A stretch of 60,879 nucleotides of DNA from the NCBI GenBank assembly GCA_022616435.1, contig JAKEET010000155.1, forward strand, positions 1-60,879, read 5' to 3'. The notes below the pieces were generated by a model. The model did no database searches and was not told the origin of the DNA. It was given only the letters and a program-made list of their open reading frames with translations. Numbering within the stretch: the first letter of the stretch is position 1; every line of letters begins with the position of its first letter. Positions 16,273 through 25,926 of the stretch are shown piece after piece. The DNA comes from Gemmataceae bacterium (lineage in GTDB: Bacteria; Planctomycetota; Planctomycetia; Gemmatales; Gemmataceae). A program made the position numbers and the translations under genes.

Positions 16273-17214
16273 TCATTTCTTCCTCGCCGGTTCCACGAGC
16301 TTGATGTCCGCGAACTCCCGCCAGCGGCGATCCAGCTCGCTGTGGGCCGGCAGGCCGCGGTGGATATACAGGCCGTAGCGCACGTGCAATGGTTCACTCG
16401 GCGCGATTTTCAAGGGGCCCTCAAACGTCAGCGACGCCCCCATCCAGCCGTCGTCGCGCACGTGGAACACCGACGGATGGTTGGGGTTGTCCGGATGGTC
16501 GAACAGGGTGATGCCTTCGATCGTCTTGTCCACCACCGGCCCGGCGTAATCGACCCACTTCGCGCGTTTCCAGAATACGCCTTTCTCGTTCGTTTGCCCA
16601 CTGGAGTTGCGGATCGTGCCGCCGCCGTCGTGGACGCCGATGGTCTTGGCCATGCGGACGCCGATCGGTCCGAACGGCGTCTTGCCGAGGACGACGTCTT
16701 CCTTGGCTTGCAGCGTCACATCGAGGATGAGCAGCCATTCGCCCGGGTTGTCCAGGATTTGCACGTGGGTGCGGCGGCGTTCGAGCAGCAGCGTTTTCTT
16801 CTTCGATTCGTCGATCCAGGCATGATGCGTGATGACCCACGACGCCTTGCCGTCGTCGGCGATCTTCTCGATCCGTTGATGCACGATGCGGCCGGGGCCC
16901 TTGTCGCCCCAGAAGGTGACGCCGTTGACATCATGGTGCGAAATCCACACCGAGTTGTGATGGCTGTGGCCTTCCGGATCGTGCGGATGGCCCATGCGCG
17001 TCAGCCTTCGGCCGGAAGGGCCGATGATCGGGAACAGGAACGGCCGCCGCAGCTGGGGGTCGAAAAAAAGACGGGTGATTTCCTGGGCGTCGCGCTGGAA
17101 GGAGAGCTGGTGGTATGGTTGCGGCACGGCCTGCAGGTCGGGAACCAACTTGGTTTGCGGCGCGGCCCGCGTGGCGGTGAGGAGGACGGCCAGCAGTGCA
17201 AGTGATCGTTTCAT
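16273..17214 (-). CDS. Secreted DUF6807 (PmoA-like) family protein
   Basis: A 313-residue exported protein with a signal peptide (KRSLALLAVLLTATRAAPQ). Recognisable segments are RPFLFPIIGPSGRRLTRMGHPHD, HHNSVWISHHDVNG and FDHPDNPNHPSVFHVRDDGW, which match the planctomycete 'PmoA family' proteins now called DUF6807. Several conserved histidines suggest metal or sugar binding, but no activity is established. The ATG at 17214 begins the signal peptide; the open frame further upstream (APVLRTGAK) is the product of the palindromic repeat at 17226-17385 and is not protein. It may form an operon with the prenyltransferase-repeat gene downstream. Confidence 0.82.
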   Translation of the reverse strand: MKRSLALLAVLLTATRAAPQTKLVPDLQAVPQPYHQLSFQRDAQEITRLFFDPQLRRPFLFPIIGPSGRRLTRMGHPHDPEGHSHHNSVWISHHDVNGVTFWGDKGPGRIVHQRIEKIADDGKASWVITHHAWIDESKKKTLLLERRRTHVQILDNPGEWLLILDVTLQAKEDVVLGKTPFGPIGVRMAKTIGVHDGGGTIRNSSGQTNEKGVFWKRAKWVDYAGPVVDKTIEGITLFDHPDNPNHPSVFHVRDDGWMGASLTFEGPLKIAPSEPLHVRYGLYIHRGLPAHSELDRRWREFADIKLVEPARKK

Positions 17215-17225
17215 GCAACGCCTCC

Positions 17226-17385
17226 GTTTAGCCCCGGTTCGAAGAACCGGGGCGGACATGATCCCGCGCGTGGGATTCTATCCATCGCCGCTGCCTGACC
17301 GCCGCCGGCTGGACCTCATCCGGGCGGTGGGATTCGTTCCATTGCCGCCGCCTGCCCGCCCCGGTTCTTCGAACCGGGGCTAAAC
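17226..17385. repeat. Paired GTTTAGCCCCGGTTCGAAGAACCGGGG repeats
   Basis: Element 17226-17257 and its inverted partner 17354-17385 each contain the hairpin CCCCGGTTC(N)GAACCGGGG and the TTTAGC/GCTAAA end. Further copies are at 29012-29114 (pair), 36603-36634 (variant) and 56655-56686. Confidence 0.85.
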
Positions 17386-17393
17386 AAATGTGG

Positions 17394-18743
17394 TCAATCC
17401 ACCGTCTTCAACAAATTCAACACCGCGACGCTCATACTGGTGACCCCCGCGCGGATCGTAGGTTGCGGGATCGGGTAGTAGAACTCCGAGTGCATGCCGG
17501 GCAGCGCCGGGCCGCCTTTCTTCCAGGCGGCGTGCTTCGCCGGGTCCGCGGTGCCGAGGAAGTAGAAGAAGATCGGCACGCCCGCCCGGCCGTAGCGGGA
17601 AAAATCCTCGCCCCCCATGATCGGCGGCACCTCGTGGATGTTGTCCTTGCCCAGGACGTTCTTGAACAACGTCGCCGTCTTCTTGGCCAGCTCGGGCGTG
17701 TTGTACAGGGCCGGGCACCAGTCATCGATCTCGATGCGGATGATCGGCTCCGGCGCCTTGGCGGCCAGGGCCGCCGCCTTGGTGATGCGCTGGATGCCTT
17801 CGAGCAGCCCCTGGCGCACTTCATCCTTGAACGAGCGCACCGTGAGCTGCAGCTTCACTTCCGACGGAATGATGTTGTGCTTGGTGCCGCCGTGGATCGA
17901 GCCGACCGTGACCACGGCCGGGTCTTGCGGGTTGCGCTCGCGGCTCACCAGGGTTTGCAGGTCGAGGACGATGCGGGCGGCGATGACGATGGGATCGACA
18001 GTCAGGTGCGGCGCCGAGCCGTGGCCGCCGACGCCCTTGACGGTGATGTCCACGGTGTCCACGTTGCCCAGGAGCAGGCCTTCGGAATAGCCGATGTGGC
18101 CGTGCGGTAAGTTCGGGGCGCAGTGCAGGCCCAGGCAATAGTCGGGGCGCGGGAAGCGCTTGAAGAGGCCGTCGTCGATCATGCGGCGGGCGCCGCCGCC
18201 GACTTCCTCGGCCGGCTGGCCGATGAAGACGAGCGTGCCTTGCCAGTGATTCTTGAGAGCGATGAGCGTGCGGGCCGTGCCGGTCCAGCTGGTCATGTGC
18301 ATGTCGTGGCCGCAGGCGTGCATGACGCCGACGTCGTTGCCTTCCTTGTCACGGGTGCGGACCTTGCTGGCGTAGGGGAGGCCGGTGCTTTCGGTGATGG
18401 GCAGGGCGTCCATGTCGGCGCGGACCATGACGGTGGGGCCGGGGCCGTTCTTGAAGACGCCGACGACGCCGTGGCCGCCGACCTTGGTGGTGACTTCGAA
18501 GCCGAGCTGTGAAAGTTCGGTGGCCATCCGGGCGGAGGTCTGAACTTCCTGGAAGGCGAGTTCGGGGTGCGAATGCAGATGATAGTAGAGCTTTTCGAGG
18601 CTGGCGATCTCCTTGTCCAGACACGCCTGGATGCGCTCCAGGCGCGGCTGCCAACGCGTGGCGGCAGCATTGGGTTCGCCGGCGGGCAACGGCGCGGCCG
18701 TGAGCGCGAGGGCGGTGATGGCGGTCAGGATCTTGATTGGCAT
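17394..18743 (-). CDS. Exported M20 amidohydrolase
   Basis: A 449-residue protein of the peptidase M20 / AmhX-hippurate-hydrolase type, with an N-terminal signal peptide (KILTAITALALTAAPLPAG). Metal-binding motifs are visible: HSHPELAFQE, RADMDALPI, HACGHDMH, and GQPAEEVGGGARRM with the catalytic glutamate pair; the dimerisation domain includes GGHGSAPH, and the last ligand histidine is in GMHSEFYY. It would hydrolyse an acyl-amino acid or a similar amide outside the cytoplasm. It is transcribed alone on the minus strand, with the DUF6807 gene following after a paired repeat. Confidence 0.9.
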   Translation of the reverse strand: MPIKILTAITALALTAAPLPAGEPNAAATRWQPRLERIQACLDKEIASLEKLYYHLHSHPELAFQEVQTSARMATELSQLGFEVTTKVGGHGVVGVFKNGPGPTVMVRADMDALPITESTGLPYASKVRTRDKEGNDVGVMHACGHDMHMTSWTGTARTLIALKNHWQGTLVFIGQPAEEVGGGARRMIDDGLFKRFPRPDYCLGLHCAPNLPHGHIGYSEGLLLGNVDTVDITVKGVGGHGSAPHLTVDPIVIAARIVLDLQTLVSRERNPQDPAVVTVGSIHGGTKHNIIPSEVKLQLTVRSFKDEVRQGLLEGIQRITKAAALAAKAPEPIIRIEIDDWCPALYNTPELAKKTATLFKNVLGKDNIHEVPPIMGGEDFSRYGRAGVPIFFYFLGTADPAKHAAWKKGGPALPGMHSEFYYPIPQPTIRAGVTSMSVAVLNLLKTVD

Positions 18744-18975
18744 GGCGGGATCAATGCTCCTGTCGGTGTTCTGGCTACTCGTGCTTTCTCTGCGGCTCTC
18801 TGCGTTCTCTGCGGTTCGTCGTCGATTCGCCCAAAGGTTTGGTCAGCGTACACGGTTTTCGCCCAGGGAGGCATCGAAAAATCCGGGAATTCTCCGTTTG
18901 GGCGAAACAGGCTGGCTATACTGAATAACAGAGCGCCGTCAGGACGGCGGCGCCGGCCTTTTTGAGGAGGATGTC
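18744..18975. other. Intergenic region with TCTCTGCG tandem repeat
   Basis: The stretch 18786-18822 repeats CTCTGCGG/CTCTCTGCG/TTCTCTGCGG, a short degenerate direct repeat. TATACT at 18917-18922 could be a -10 box for the small gene at 18976, but no well-spaced -35 was found. No gene was seen here. Confidence 0.5.
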
Positions 18976-19173
18976 GTGACCAGCAAACGTCTCACGGTTC
19001 AAGAACGTAAAGCCATCTTTCGCGCCTTGGTCACGGCCCAGGACGAGATGAAGAATGTCCGCGAATCGTACGCAAAAGTCAGCGACCACTACGAGATCAG
19101 CGAAGAACAGCTGCGGCTCATCGAGGACGAGGGCGTCGAAAACGAATGGCCGCCGTTGGCGGAGGTTTCGTGA
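18976..19173 (+). CDS. Small conserved helical protein, function unknown
   Basis: A 65-residue charged, mainly helical protein (LTVQERKAIFRALVTAQDEM, then EISEEQLRLIEDEG). The start is a GTG at 18976 with a strong GAGGAGG site five bases upstream; the nearby ATG at 18971 is out of frame. The sequence ends PPLAEVS. It lies 107 bases upstream of the AroD-AroE fusion on the same strand, separated by a CTCACCACTCAC repeat. No family is recognised; the strong ribosome binding site supports expression. Confidence 0.7.
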   Translation: MTSKRLTVQERKAIFRALVTAQDEMKNVRESYAKVSDHYEISEEQLRLIEDEGVENEWPPLAEVS

Positions 19174-19180
19174 CGGGTAA

Positions 19181-19221
19181 GAGTCACCACTCACCACTCA
19201 CCACCACTCACTCTCTCACTC
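19181..19221. repeat. CACTCACCACTCACC repeat
   Basis: Short degenerate tandem of CACTCACC units. The same sequence type occurs as an inverted pair at 24747-24816. Confidence 0.6.
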
Positions 19222-19280
19222 CCCCCTTGACCCCGCCGCGGTTTCTGCCAAACTAGAGCGATTCCGTTCCCGGAGTCGTC

Positions 19281-20765
19281 ATGGTCTGCATCTCCATCAA
19301 CCAGGAATCGCGCCGGCTTGCGCTCGTCGACATGCTCAACGCCGCTCGCTACGCCGACTTGCTTGAAGTGCGCCTGGATCGCTTCGGCAAGGCCCCCGAC
19401 GTCGGCGAGCTGATCGCCAACAAACCCAAGCCGGTCATCATGAGCTGCCGCCGCGCCAAGGACGGCGGCTACTGGGACGGCAGCGAGCAGGAACGCCTCG
19501 CCATCCTGCGGCAATGCATCATCAGCAAGGCCGACTACGTGGAGATCGAGCTGGACGCGGCCGACGACATCCGCCGGTTTCCGCCGTCGCAGCGGGTGAT
19601 CTCGTACACGAACCTGCAGGAGACGCCGCCGGACATCCTCGACATCTACGACGACGCCAAGACCAAGAGCCCCGATGTGATCAAGCTGGTGACGCTGGCC
19701 CGCACACCGGAAGAGGCCTGGCCGCTCGTGCAGATCGTCGCCAAGGCGACGGTGCCGACGGTGGTGGTCGGCCTGGGCAAGCCGGGGGTGATGCTGGCGA
19801 TCCTCGGCCAGCGGATCGGCGCGCCATGGATCTACGCCGCGCTGGAGCACGGCATGGAGGCATATCCCGGCGAGCCGACCATCGACGACCTGGGGACGAT
19901 TTACCGCTTTCACGACGTGCACAAATCGACGCGCTTCGTCGGCGTCACCGGGTTCGGCGAGCGCGAGATCATCACGGTGGCCACGCTCAACGCGGTGCTG
20001 GCCCAGGCCGAGTCGCCCTACCGTTGCCTGCCGCTGGCGGTGGGCGACTTGAAGGTTTTTCGCAAGGTGATCGACGCGGTGAAGCTGGGGGCGCTGGTGG
20101 TCGATGCCGAACACCAGCAGCGCATCCTGCAGATCGGGGCCGAGGCGCACGGGGCGGCGAAGACGACGCAGGCGGCCGACGTGCTCATCCACAAGGGGGA
20201 CGCCTGGCATGCGTTCCACACCGCGGCCCAGACGTGGATCGAGGCGCTCAAGAACGCCCTGGCCTCGAAGTTTCCCGGCGACAATCCGCTGAAGGACCGC
20301 ATGGTGGTCATCGTCGGCGTCAACGCCAGCGCCCGGATCCTGGCGGCCGAGGTGCAGCGGCACGGCGGCAGCGCCATCGTGGCCAGCTTCAACAAGAAGG
20401 CCGGCCAGGACATCGCCCACGAAATCGGCTGCCGGTTCATTCTGTTCGAAGCCCTGTACAGCACCATGCACGACGTGCTCGTGGTGTGCGCGGAGGAGAA
20501 GCACGAGGACCCGATGAAGCCCGGCAGCGGCGGCATCCACGCCGGCTACCTCAAGGCGGGCATGACCGTGATGGACCTGACCGCCTCGGTGCGGCCCAGC
20601 GAGCTGTTGCGCGAAGCCAAGCTGCGCGGCTGCCTGACGATCGCGCCGCGCGACCTGCTCTTGAACCAGCTCGATCAGCAGGTGCGGTTGCTGACCGGCA
20701 AAGCGGCGTCGCGGCAGGCGCTCGAGCAGGCGATTCCGGAGCGGTATCAGGAGGAGATGGAGTAG
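19281..20765 (+). CDS. AroD-AroE fusion protein with diverged active-site motifs
   Basis: The 494-residue protein joins a type I 3-dehydroquinate dehydratase-like barrel (about 1-205) to a shikimate dehydrogenase-like half (about 212-494), the order found in plants and planctomycetes. In the first half EVRLD, SCRR and the Schiff-base lysine in VIKLVTLA are kept. However, the segment that normally reads SYHDF reads SYTNL (general-base histidine replaced), the SR before the lid appears as GV, and the APGQ motif reads YPGEP. In the second half the shikimate-binding SxS motif and the NVTxPxK catalytic lysine are not found; the equivalent region reads GALVVDAEHQQ. The nucleotide-binding turn is VGVNASARI rather than GAGGAA. 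It may be a paralogue with another job or a regulatory form. The motif alignment is by eye. Confidence 0.8.
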   Translation: MVCISINQESRRLALVDMLNAARYADLLEVRLDRFGKAPDVGELIANKPKPVIMSCRRAKDGGYWDGSEQERLAILRQCIISKADYVEIELDAADDIRRFPPSQRVISYTNLQETPPDILDIYDDAKTKSPDVIKLVTLARTPEEAWPLVQIVAKATVPTVVVGLGKPGVMLAILGQRIGAPWIYAALEHGMEAYPGEPTIDDLGTIYRFHDVHKSTRFVGVTGFGEREIITVATLNAVLAQAESPYRCLPLAVGDLKVFRKVIDAVKLGALVVDAEHQQRILQIGAEAHGAAKTTQAADVLIHKGDAWHAFHTAAQTWIEALKNALASKFPGDNPLKDRMVVIVGVNASARILAAEVQRHGGSAIVASFNKKAGQDIAHEIGCRFILFEALYSTMHDVLVVCAEEKHEDPMKPGSGGIHAGYLKAGMTVMDLTASVRPSELLREAKLRGCLTIAPRDLLLNQLDQQVRLLTGKAASRQALEQAIPERYQEEME

Positions 20766-20767
20766 AT

Positions 20768-20907
20768 CGTGGAATAGAACTCCGATTCTGTCGTGGAATA
20801 GAACTCCGATTCTGTCGTGGAATAGAACTCCGATTCTGTCGTGGAATAGCACTCCGATTCTGTCCGCCGTGCGCGACACACGGGACAGATTCGGAGATCT
20901 ATCCACG
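20768..20907. repeat. Four 24-bp tandem repeats plus one inverted copy
   Basis: Units at 20768-20791, 20792-20815, 20816-20839 and 20840-20863 (the last with one change) read CGTGGAATAGAACTCCGATT followed by CTGT. The inverted, variant copy ACAGATTCGGAGATCTATCC... lies at 20885-20907. The repeat starts 3 bases after the AroD-AroE stop codon. Confidence 0.9.
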
Positions 20908-20927
20908 TCGAACATGGCTGAGTCGGG

Positions 20928-20933
20928 TATAAT
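20928..20933 (+). promoter_or_regulatory. -10 box (TATAAT) upstream of the HtrA-like gene
   Basis: A perfect TATAAT lies 36 bases before the ATG at 20970. No convincing -35 was seen at the right distance because the repeat array ends there. Confidence 0.45.
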
Positions 20934-20969
20934 CGGCGTAGCGACCCTGAACCTTGCCCGGAACCGTTC

Positions 20970-22409
<1,440 letters not shown>

Positions 22410-22410
22410 A

Positions 22411-22485
22411 CAGTCATTCGTCATTGGTCATTAGTGATTGGTCAATTGGCCAATGGCTAATGACTAATGACCAATGACCATTGAC
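22411..22485. repeat. GTCATTGGTCATTAG inverted repeat
   Basis: An AT-rich inverted repeat of TCATTGGTCATTAG-type units meets its complement CTAATGACCAATGAC around a TTGGCCAA centre. It fills the gap between the protease and the next gene and ends only 5 bases before that gene's ATG. Confidence 0.75.
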
Positions 22486-22489
22486 TACC

Positions 22490-23455
22490 ATGTATCCCCG
22501 CGCTCGCAGTCATCCTGGTCGTCAGTCGGCGCCGGCGCGGTATCCCGGCAGCTTCTTGCTGGCGCTGCGCGAGGCGCTGGCCGAAATGCAGTGGGAGCCG
22601 CGGCGCTGGCTGGGCCTGGCGGTGGAATGCACCGACGCCGGCGGCCACGAGCAGGTGCTCGGCCTGGAGAACCTGTATCGCCGGCTGCGGCGCGAGGAGC
22701 GCACCACCTGGCCGGGGCTGATCGTCGAGATGCTGCGGAGCGTGCCGCCGGAATCGTCGAGCACGGTCAATCTCAATGAGGTCGCCGAGCGGATCCTGCT
22801 GCGGTTGGGGCCGCCGTTCGCGCCGGCCACCGAAGGCAAGGAGATCTGGTATCAGCCGCTGGTGGGCAAGCGCCTCGGCGTCACGCTGGTGGTCGATTAT
22901 CCCAACAGCATGTCGTACGTGAGCGTGCAGCAGATCGCCGAGTCCGGGCAAGACGCGGCGGTCTGGCTCGACCGCGCCGTCGCCAACCTCCGCGGCAAGA
23001 CTCCCGAGAATTGCGTCAACCAGATCCACGAGGAATCCGGCCTGCGCCACTGCGAGGTCGGCGACGCCTACGATTCGTCGCGGGCGATGCTGCTTGATTG
23101 GATGATCCCCGGCCACGACGACGGCTTCTTCGTCGCCCTGCCCGGCCGCGATCAGTTGCTGGTGTTGCCGGTGGCCAAGGACGCCCTCGGTCACATCGCC
23201 TGGCTGCGGGCCCTGGCGTCGCGCACGCACGAGACAGTGCCGTACCCGATCAGCGGCGAGATTTTCTGGGTGCGGCAAGGGGTGTGGCGGCTGTTCAGCG
23301 TGAGCATCGACAAGGACCAGGTCATCGTCACGCCGCCGCCGGAATTCACCGAGGTGCTGCAGCGGCTGGCGCCGGATTTCTCGATCGAATCGGAAGATTC
23401 CGGCGAGGAACCCAGCGAGGAGTCCAGCGAGGACGACGCAGGCCCGGTGGCGTAG
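22490..23455 (+). CDS. Conserved hypothetical protein, weakly DUF1444-like
   Basis: A 321-residue soluble protein without signal peptide or membrane segment. The middle region (VGKRLGVTLVVDYPNSMSYVSVQQI, then LDRAVANLRG) and later WMIPGHDDGFFVALPGRDQLLVLPV resemble the layout of DUF1444/YtpQ proteins, which have no known function; this match is weak. The C-terminus is an acidic tail (SGEEPSEESSEDD). The ATG at 22490 follows the AT-rich repeat and lacks a clear Shine-Dalgarno site. It is downstream of the HtrA-like gene on the same strand, but the repeat between them may separate their transcripts. Confidence 0.7.
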   Translation: MYPRARSHPGRQSAPARYPGSFLLALREALAEMQWEPRRWLGLAVECTDAGGHEQVLGLENLYRRLRREERTTWPGLIVEMLRSVPPESSSTVNLNEVAERILLRLGPPFAPATEGKEIWYQPLVGKRLGVTLVVDYPNSMSYVSVQQIAESGQDAAVWLDRAVANLRGKTPENCVNQIHEESGLRHCEVGDAYDSSRAMLLDWMIPGHDDGFFVALPGRDQLLVLPVAKDALGHIAWLRALASRTHETVPYPISGEIFWVRQGVWRLFSVSIDKDQVIVTPPPEFTEVLQRLAPDFSIESEDSGEEPSEESSEDDAGPVA

Positions 23456-23588
23456 GATCGGGTCGGATGCCACATTGACATGCCGGTGTCATGAGTTGAC
23501 AGCGTGCCTGCCGACAGGCCGCTTGGCCCGCGATTCGCAAATCCCCGATTTTCAACGTGTTGCGCTCGGCAGTTTTCGCGCGAATCCA

Positions 23589-23605
23589 TTGGCATGGAGC
23601 TTGCA
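23589..23605 (+). promoter_or_regulatory. Sigma-54-type promoter upstream of two Hsp20 genes
   Basis: TTGGCATGGAGCTTGCA matches the -24/-12 consensus YTGGCACGrNNNTTGCW at all but one defined position, with the correct GG to GC spacing. It lies in a 386-base gene-free gap about 237 bases before the first hsp20 ATG and points towards it. Dependence on sigma-54 is inferred from the match only; no CIRCE-type element was seen. Confidence 0.6.
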
Positions 23606-23636
23606 TCCAACCACGGGATGGAACGAAGTCGGCACT

Positions 23637-23704
23637 GTAGGATAGATTTCCAATCTGTCCAGTTACGTTGAACGGTCAGGTTGGAACGTTGGAAACCTAA
23701 CCTG
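23637..23704. repeat. GTAGGATAGATTTCCAATCTGTCC repeat and adjacent palindrome
   Basis: The half-element at 23637-23660 is related to the inverted pair at 39939-39991. It is followed by an imperfect palindrome CAGGTTGGAACGTTGG..CCTAACCTG at 23677-23704. Both lie in the leader of the hsp20 transcript predicted from the sigma-54 site. Confidence 0.65.
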
Positions 23705-23841
23705 CAGCCGCCGGCGGACGAACAAACCCAGAACCTGCAACAAACCTTGGGATCGGCCGCGCCGCCAAGTCGCGGCACGGAATGGTGTGCGCGCCGATCC
23801 TGATTCTTCACTGTCACCTGTCCCACAAAGGAGGAGAAGTC

Positions 23842-24291
23842 ATGTTGGTTACGCGCTGGAATCCGTTGGAAGGGTCGTGGTTGCGGCAGATGCACAATCT
23901 GCACGAGGAGATGAATCGCCTGTTCAGCCGCTGGAACGATTGGAGCGGCCAATCGTTCGACGTGGCGACGTTTCCCGCGCTCAATGTGTGGGAAGAGGAT
24001 GACGCGTTCCGCGTTGAAGCGGAGCTGCCAGGCTTGACCATGAACGACCTGGAGATCTACGTGACCGGGCAGAATCAGCTCGCCATCAAGGGCGAACGCA
24101 AGGTCGCCCCGCCGCAGAAGGCCGTCCAGCACCGGCAGGAGCGGCACTTCGGCAAGTTCGTCCGCGCCTTGACGCTGCCGTCGGCGATCGATCCGAACAA
24201 GGTCGACGCTCGGCTCGACAACGGCGTGCTGACGATCGTGCTGCCCAAGCACGAAGGCGCCAAGCCGCGCAAGATCGAAGTGAAAGCGTAA
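23842..24291 (+). CDS. Hsp20 small heat-shock chaperone, first copy
   Basis: A 149-residue alpha-crystallin-type chaperone that holds unfolding proteins in oligomers. The domain (about 45-149) has the expected strands: FPALNVWEEDDAFRVEAELPG, LEIYVTGQNQLAIKGER and the signature VDARLDNGVLTIVLPK. The N-terminus (WNPLEGSWLRQMHNLHEEMNRLF) is typical of class-A Hsp20. The ATG at 23842 has an AAAGGAGGAGA site a few bases upstream. A second hsp20 gene follows after 77 bases, so the pair is probably co-transcribed, perhaps from the sigma-54-type site at 23589. Confidence 0.93.
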   Translation: MLVTRWNPLEGSWLRQMHNLHEEMNRLFSRWNDWSGQSFDVATFPALNVWEEDDAFRVEAELPGLTMNDLEIYVTGQNQLAIKGERKVAPPQKAVQHRQERHFGKFVRALTLPSAIDPNKVDARLDNGVLTIVLPKHEGAKPRKIEVKA

Positions 24292-24368
24292 AGATCGACC
24301 GCAAACGCCCGCGGCGCGCGTGCCGCGGGCCGGTTCCGTACGCCAGAACTTTTCGAGGAGGTATTTCC

Positions 24369-24749
24369 ATGGCCAAGAACGCACTGGTTGAGCAAGCCAA
24401 CGGCGAACGCACCCGCACCGGGAACACCGTGTTGCCGCGTGTGGACATTTACGAGACCGACCAGGAGATCCTGCTGCAGGCCGATGTGCCGGGGGTCGCG
24501 CCGGGCAACGTTGACCTGCGCTACGAGCGCGGCGAGCTGACGCTGCACGGCAAGCGCGCCGCCCGCCCGCAGACCGGCGAAGCGATCCTCGGCGAAAACG
24601 AAGCCGGCGATTTCTATCGCGTCTTCCAGCTCCACGAAACGATCGACGCCAGCAAGATCGACGCCGAGCTGAAGCAGGGCGTGCTCACCGTGCACCTGCC
24701 CAAGCACGAAGCCGTCAAGCCGAAGCTGGTGACCGTCAAGAGTGCGTGA
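24369..24749 (+). CDS. Hsp20 small heat-shock chaperone, second copy
   Basis: A shorter 126-residue alpha-crystallin protein with little N-terminal extension (LPRVDIYETDQEILLQADVPG, LTLHGKR, then IDAELKQGVLTVHLPK). GAGGAGG lies shortly upstream of the ATG. It differs clearly from the first copy, so this is an old duplication that could form mixed oligomers with it. The TGA stop is the first triplet of the GTGAG-rich repeat that follows. Confidence 0.92.
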   Translation: MAKNALVEQANGERTRTGNTVLPRVDIYETDQEILLQADVPGVAPGNVDLRYERGELTLHGKRAARPQTGEAILGENEAGDFYRVFQLHETIDASKIDAELKQGVLTVHLPKHEAVKPKLVTVKSA

Positions 24750-24816
24750 GTTGGTGAGTCGTGAGTGAGTGGTGAGTGTGTTGTGTATGGACCACTCACC
24801 ACTCCACCACTCACTA
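24747..24816. repeat. GAGTGAGTGGTGAG inverted repeat between convergent genes
   Basis: GTGAGTCGTGAGTGAGTGGTGAG faces CTCACCACTCCACCACTCAC. The hsp20 stop (TGA, 24747-24749) and the oxidoreductase stop (TAG, 24816-24814) both touch it. It may act as a terminator for both. Confidence 0.7.
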
Positions 24817-25926
24817 CTTCAACGTGAACTCCGGCAGCTTCACGATCTCGCCGCCCTTGAGCGCGGATTGATGGGCGCAGATGCCGACGCAGGTCCAGTT
24901 GGCCGACAGGGTCGCGTTGGGCCAGGGATCGCGGTCCTGGGCCAAGGCGTTCAGGAACTCGTTGACCAGGTGCGGGTGCGAACCGCCGTGGCCGCCCCCC
25001 TGGATGAACGATAGGTGCTGCTCGTCCTGAATCGATTGCGTGAACTCGCGAATCTCCTCGGGCAAGAGCGACGCGAAGTCCGGCACCTCGGCCTTCGTCG
25101 GGATTTCGGGCTCCGGCCTCTTCGCCGTGTGCAACACGTGCGGCTGGCCTTCGACCAGGGTCCACTCGAAGCTCTTCTTGGTTCCATACACGTCGAAACT
25201 CTCGCGATACTGCCGGGCCACGTCGTACAGGAACCGCCAGATGTGGGCGGCGATGTCGGAATCCTTGATCTTGATGTGGCACGATTCGACGGCGAACTTG
25301 TTCCCTGACTTCTTGGCGATGTCGTCGCGCACCGTCCCCGAGCCGAAGCAGCTCACGTACTCCGCCCGCCCTTTCACCAGCCCCAGCACCGGGCTGACCA
25401 CGTGGGTGGCGTAGTGCATCGGGATCATCTTTTGCCAGTAGTCCGGCCAGCCGTCCATGTCCTGTGGGTGCGACGCCGCCATGTGCTGGATCTTGCCCAG
25501 GTGGCCCTTCTCGTACATGTCCTTGATGAACAGGAACTCGCGGCTGTACACGACCGTCTCGGCCATCATGTACTTCTTGCCGGTCTTGGCGACCAGGTCG
25601 CAAATCTGCCGGCATTCCTCGATGGTCGTCGCCATGGGGACGGTGCACATGACGTGCTTGCCGGCCTTGAGGGCCGCCATCGACATCCAGGCGTGGTCGG
25701 GGATCGGCGAGTTGATGTGCACGAAATCGACCTGCGGGTCCTTGAGCACGTCCTCGTACTTGGTGAAGCGCTTGTCGATCCGGAAATGATCGCCGACCTT
25801 GTTCAGCTCGGCTTCGTTGCGGCGGCAGATGGCGTAGACATTGCCGAGCGGGTGCTTCTCATAGATCGGGATGAACTCGGCGCCGAAGCCGAGGCCGATC
25901 ATGGCGACGTTGAACTTCTTCGTCAT
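24814..25926 (-). CDS. Gfo/Idh/MocA-family oxidoreductase
   Basis: A 370-residue NAD(P)-dependent dehydrogenase-like protein. The N-terminal Rossmann fold has VAMIGLGFGAEF (residues 6-17); VDFVHINSPIPDH and the AGKHVMCTVPMA segment correspond to the family's EKP region, here CTVP, so the usual catalytic lysine is not present in its normal place. The C-terminal beta-sheet domain carries GGGHGGSHPHLVNEF. Planctomycetes have very many such proteins, probably acting on sugars or inositols. The ATG at 25926 starts the canonical N-terminus; an open frame continues upstream only because of a frameshift in the neighbouring broken gene. Confidence 0.85.
   Translation of the reverse strand: MTKKFNVAMIGLGFGAEFIPIYEKHPLGNVYAICRRNEAELNKVGDHFRIDKRFTKYEDVLKDPQVDFVHINSPIPDHAWMSMAALKAGKHVMCTVPMATTIEECRQICDLVAKTGKKYMMAETVVYSREFLFIKDMYEKGHLGKIQHMAASHPQDMDGWPDYWQKMIPMHYATHVVSPVLGLVKGRAEYVSCFGSGTVRDDIAKKSGNKFAVESCHIKIKDSDIAAHIWRFLYDVARQYRESFDVYGTKKSFEWTLVEGQPHVLHTAKRPEPEIPTKAEVPDFASLLPEEIREFTQSIQDEQHLSFIQGGGHGGSHPHLVNEFLNALAQDRDPWPNATLSANWTCVGICAHQSALKGGEIVKLPEFTLK

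Noticed and set aside
17224..17260. APVLRTGAK N-terminal extension of the DUF6807 protein (also seen near 28990, 29080 and 56660)
   Set aside because: This peptide is the translation of the CCCCGGTTC..GAACCGGGG repeat; it appears before unrelated genes and is not protein sequence.
20768..20907. Tandem repeat considered as a CRISPR array
   Set aside because: Units are directly adjacent without spacers and no cas gene is present.
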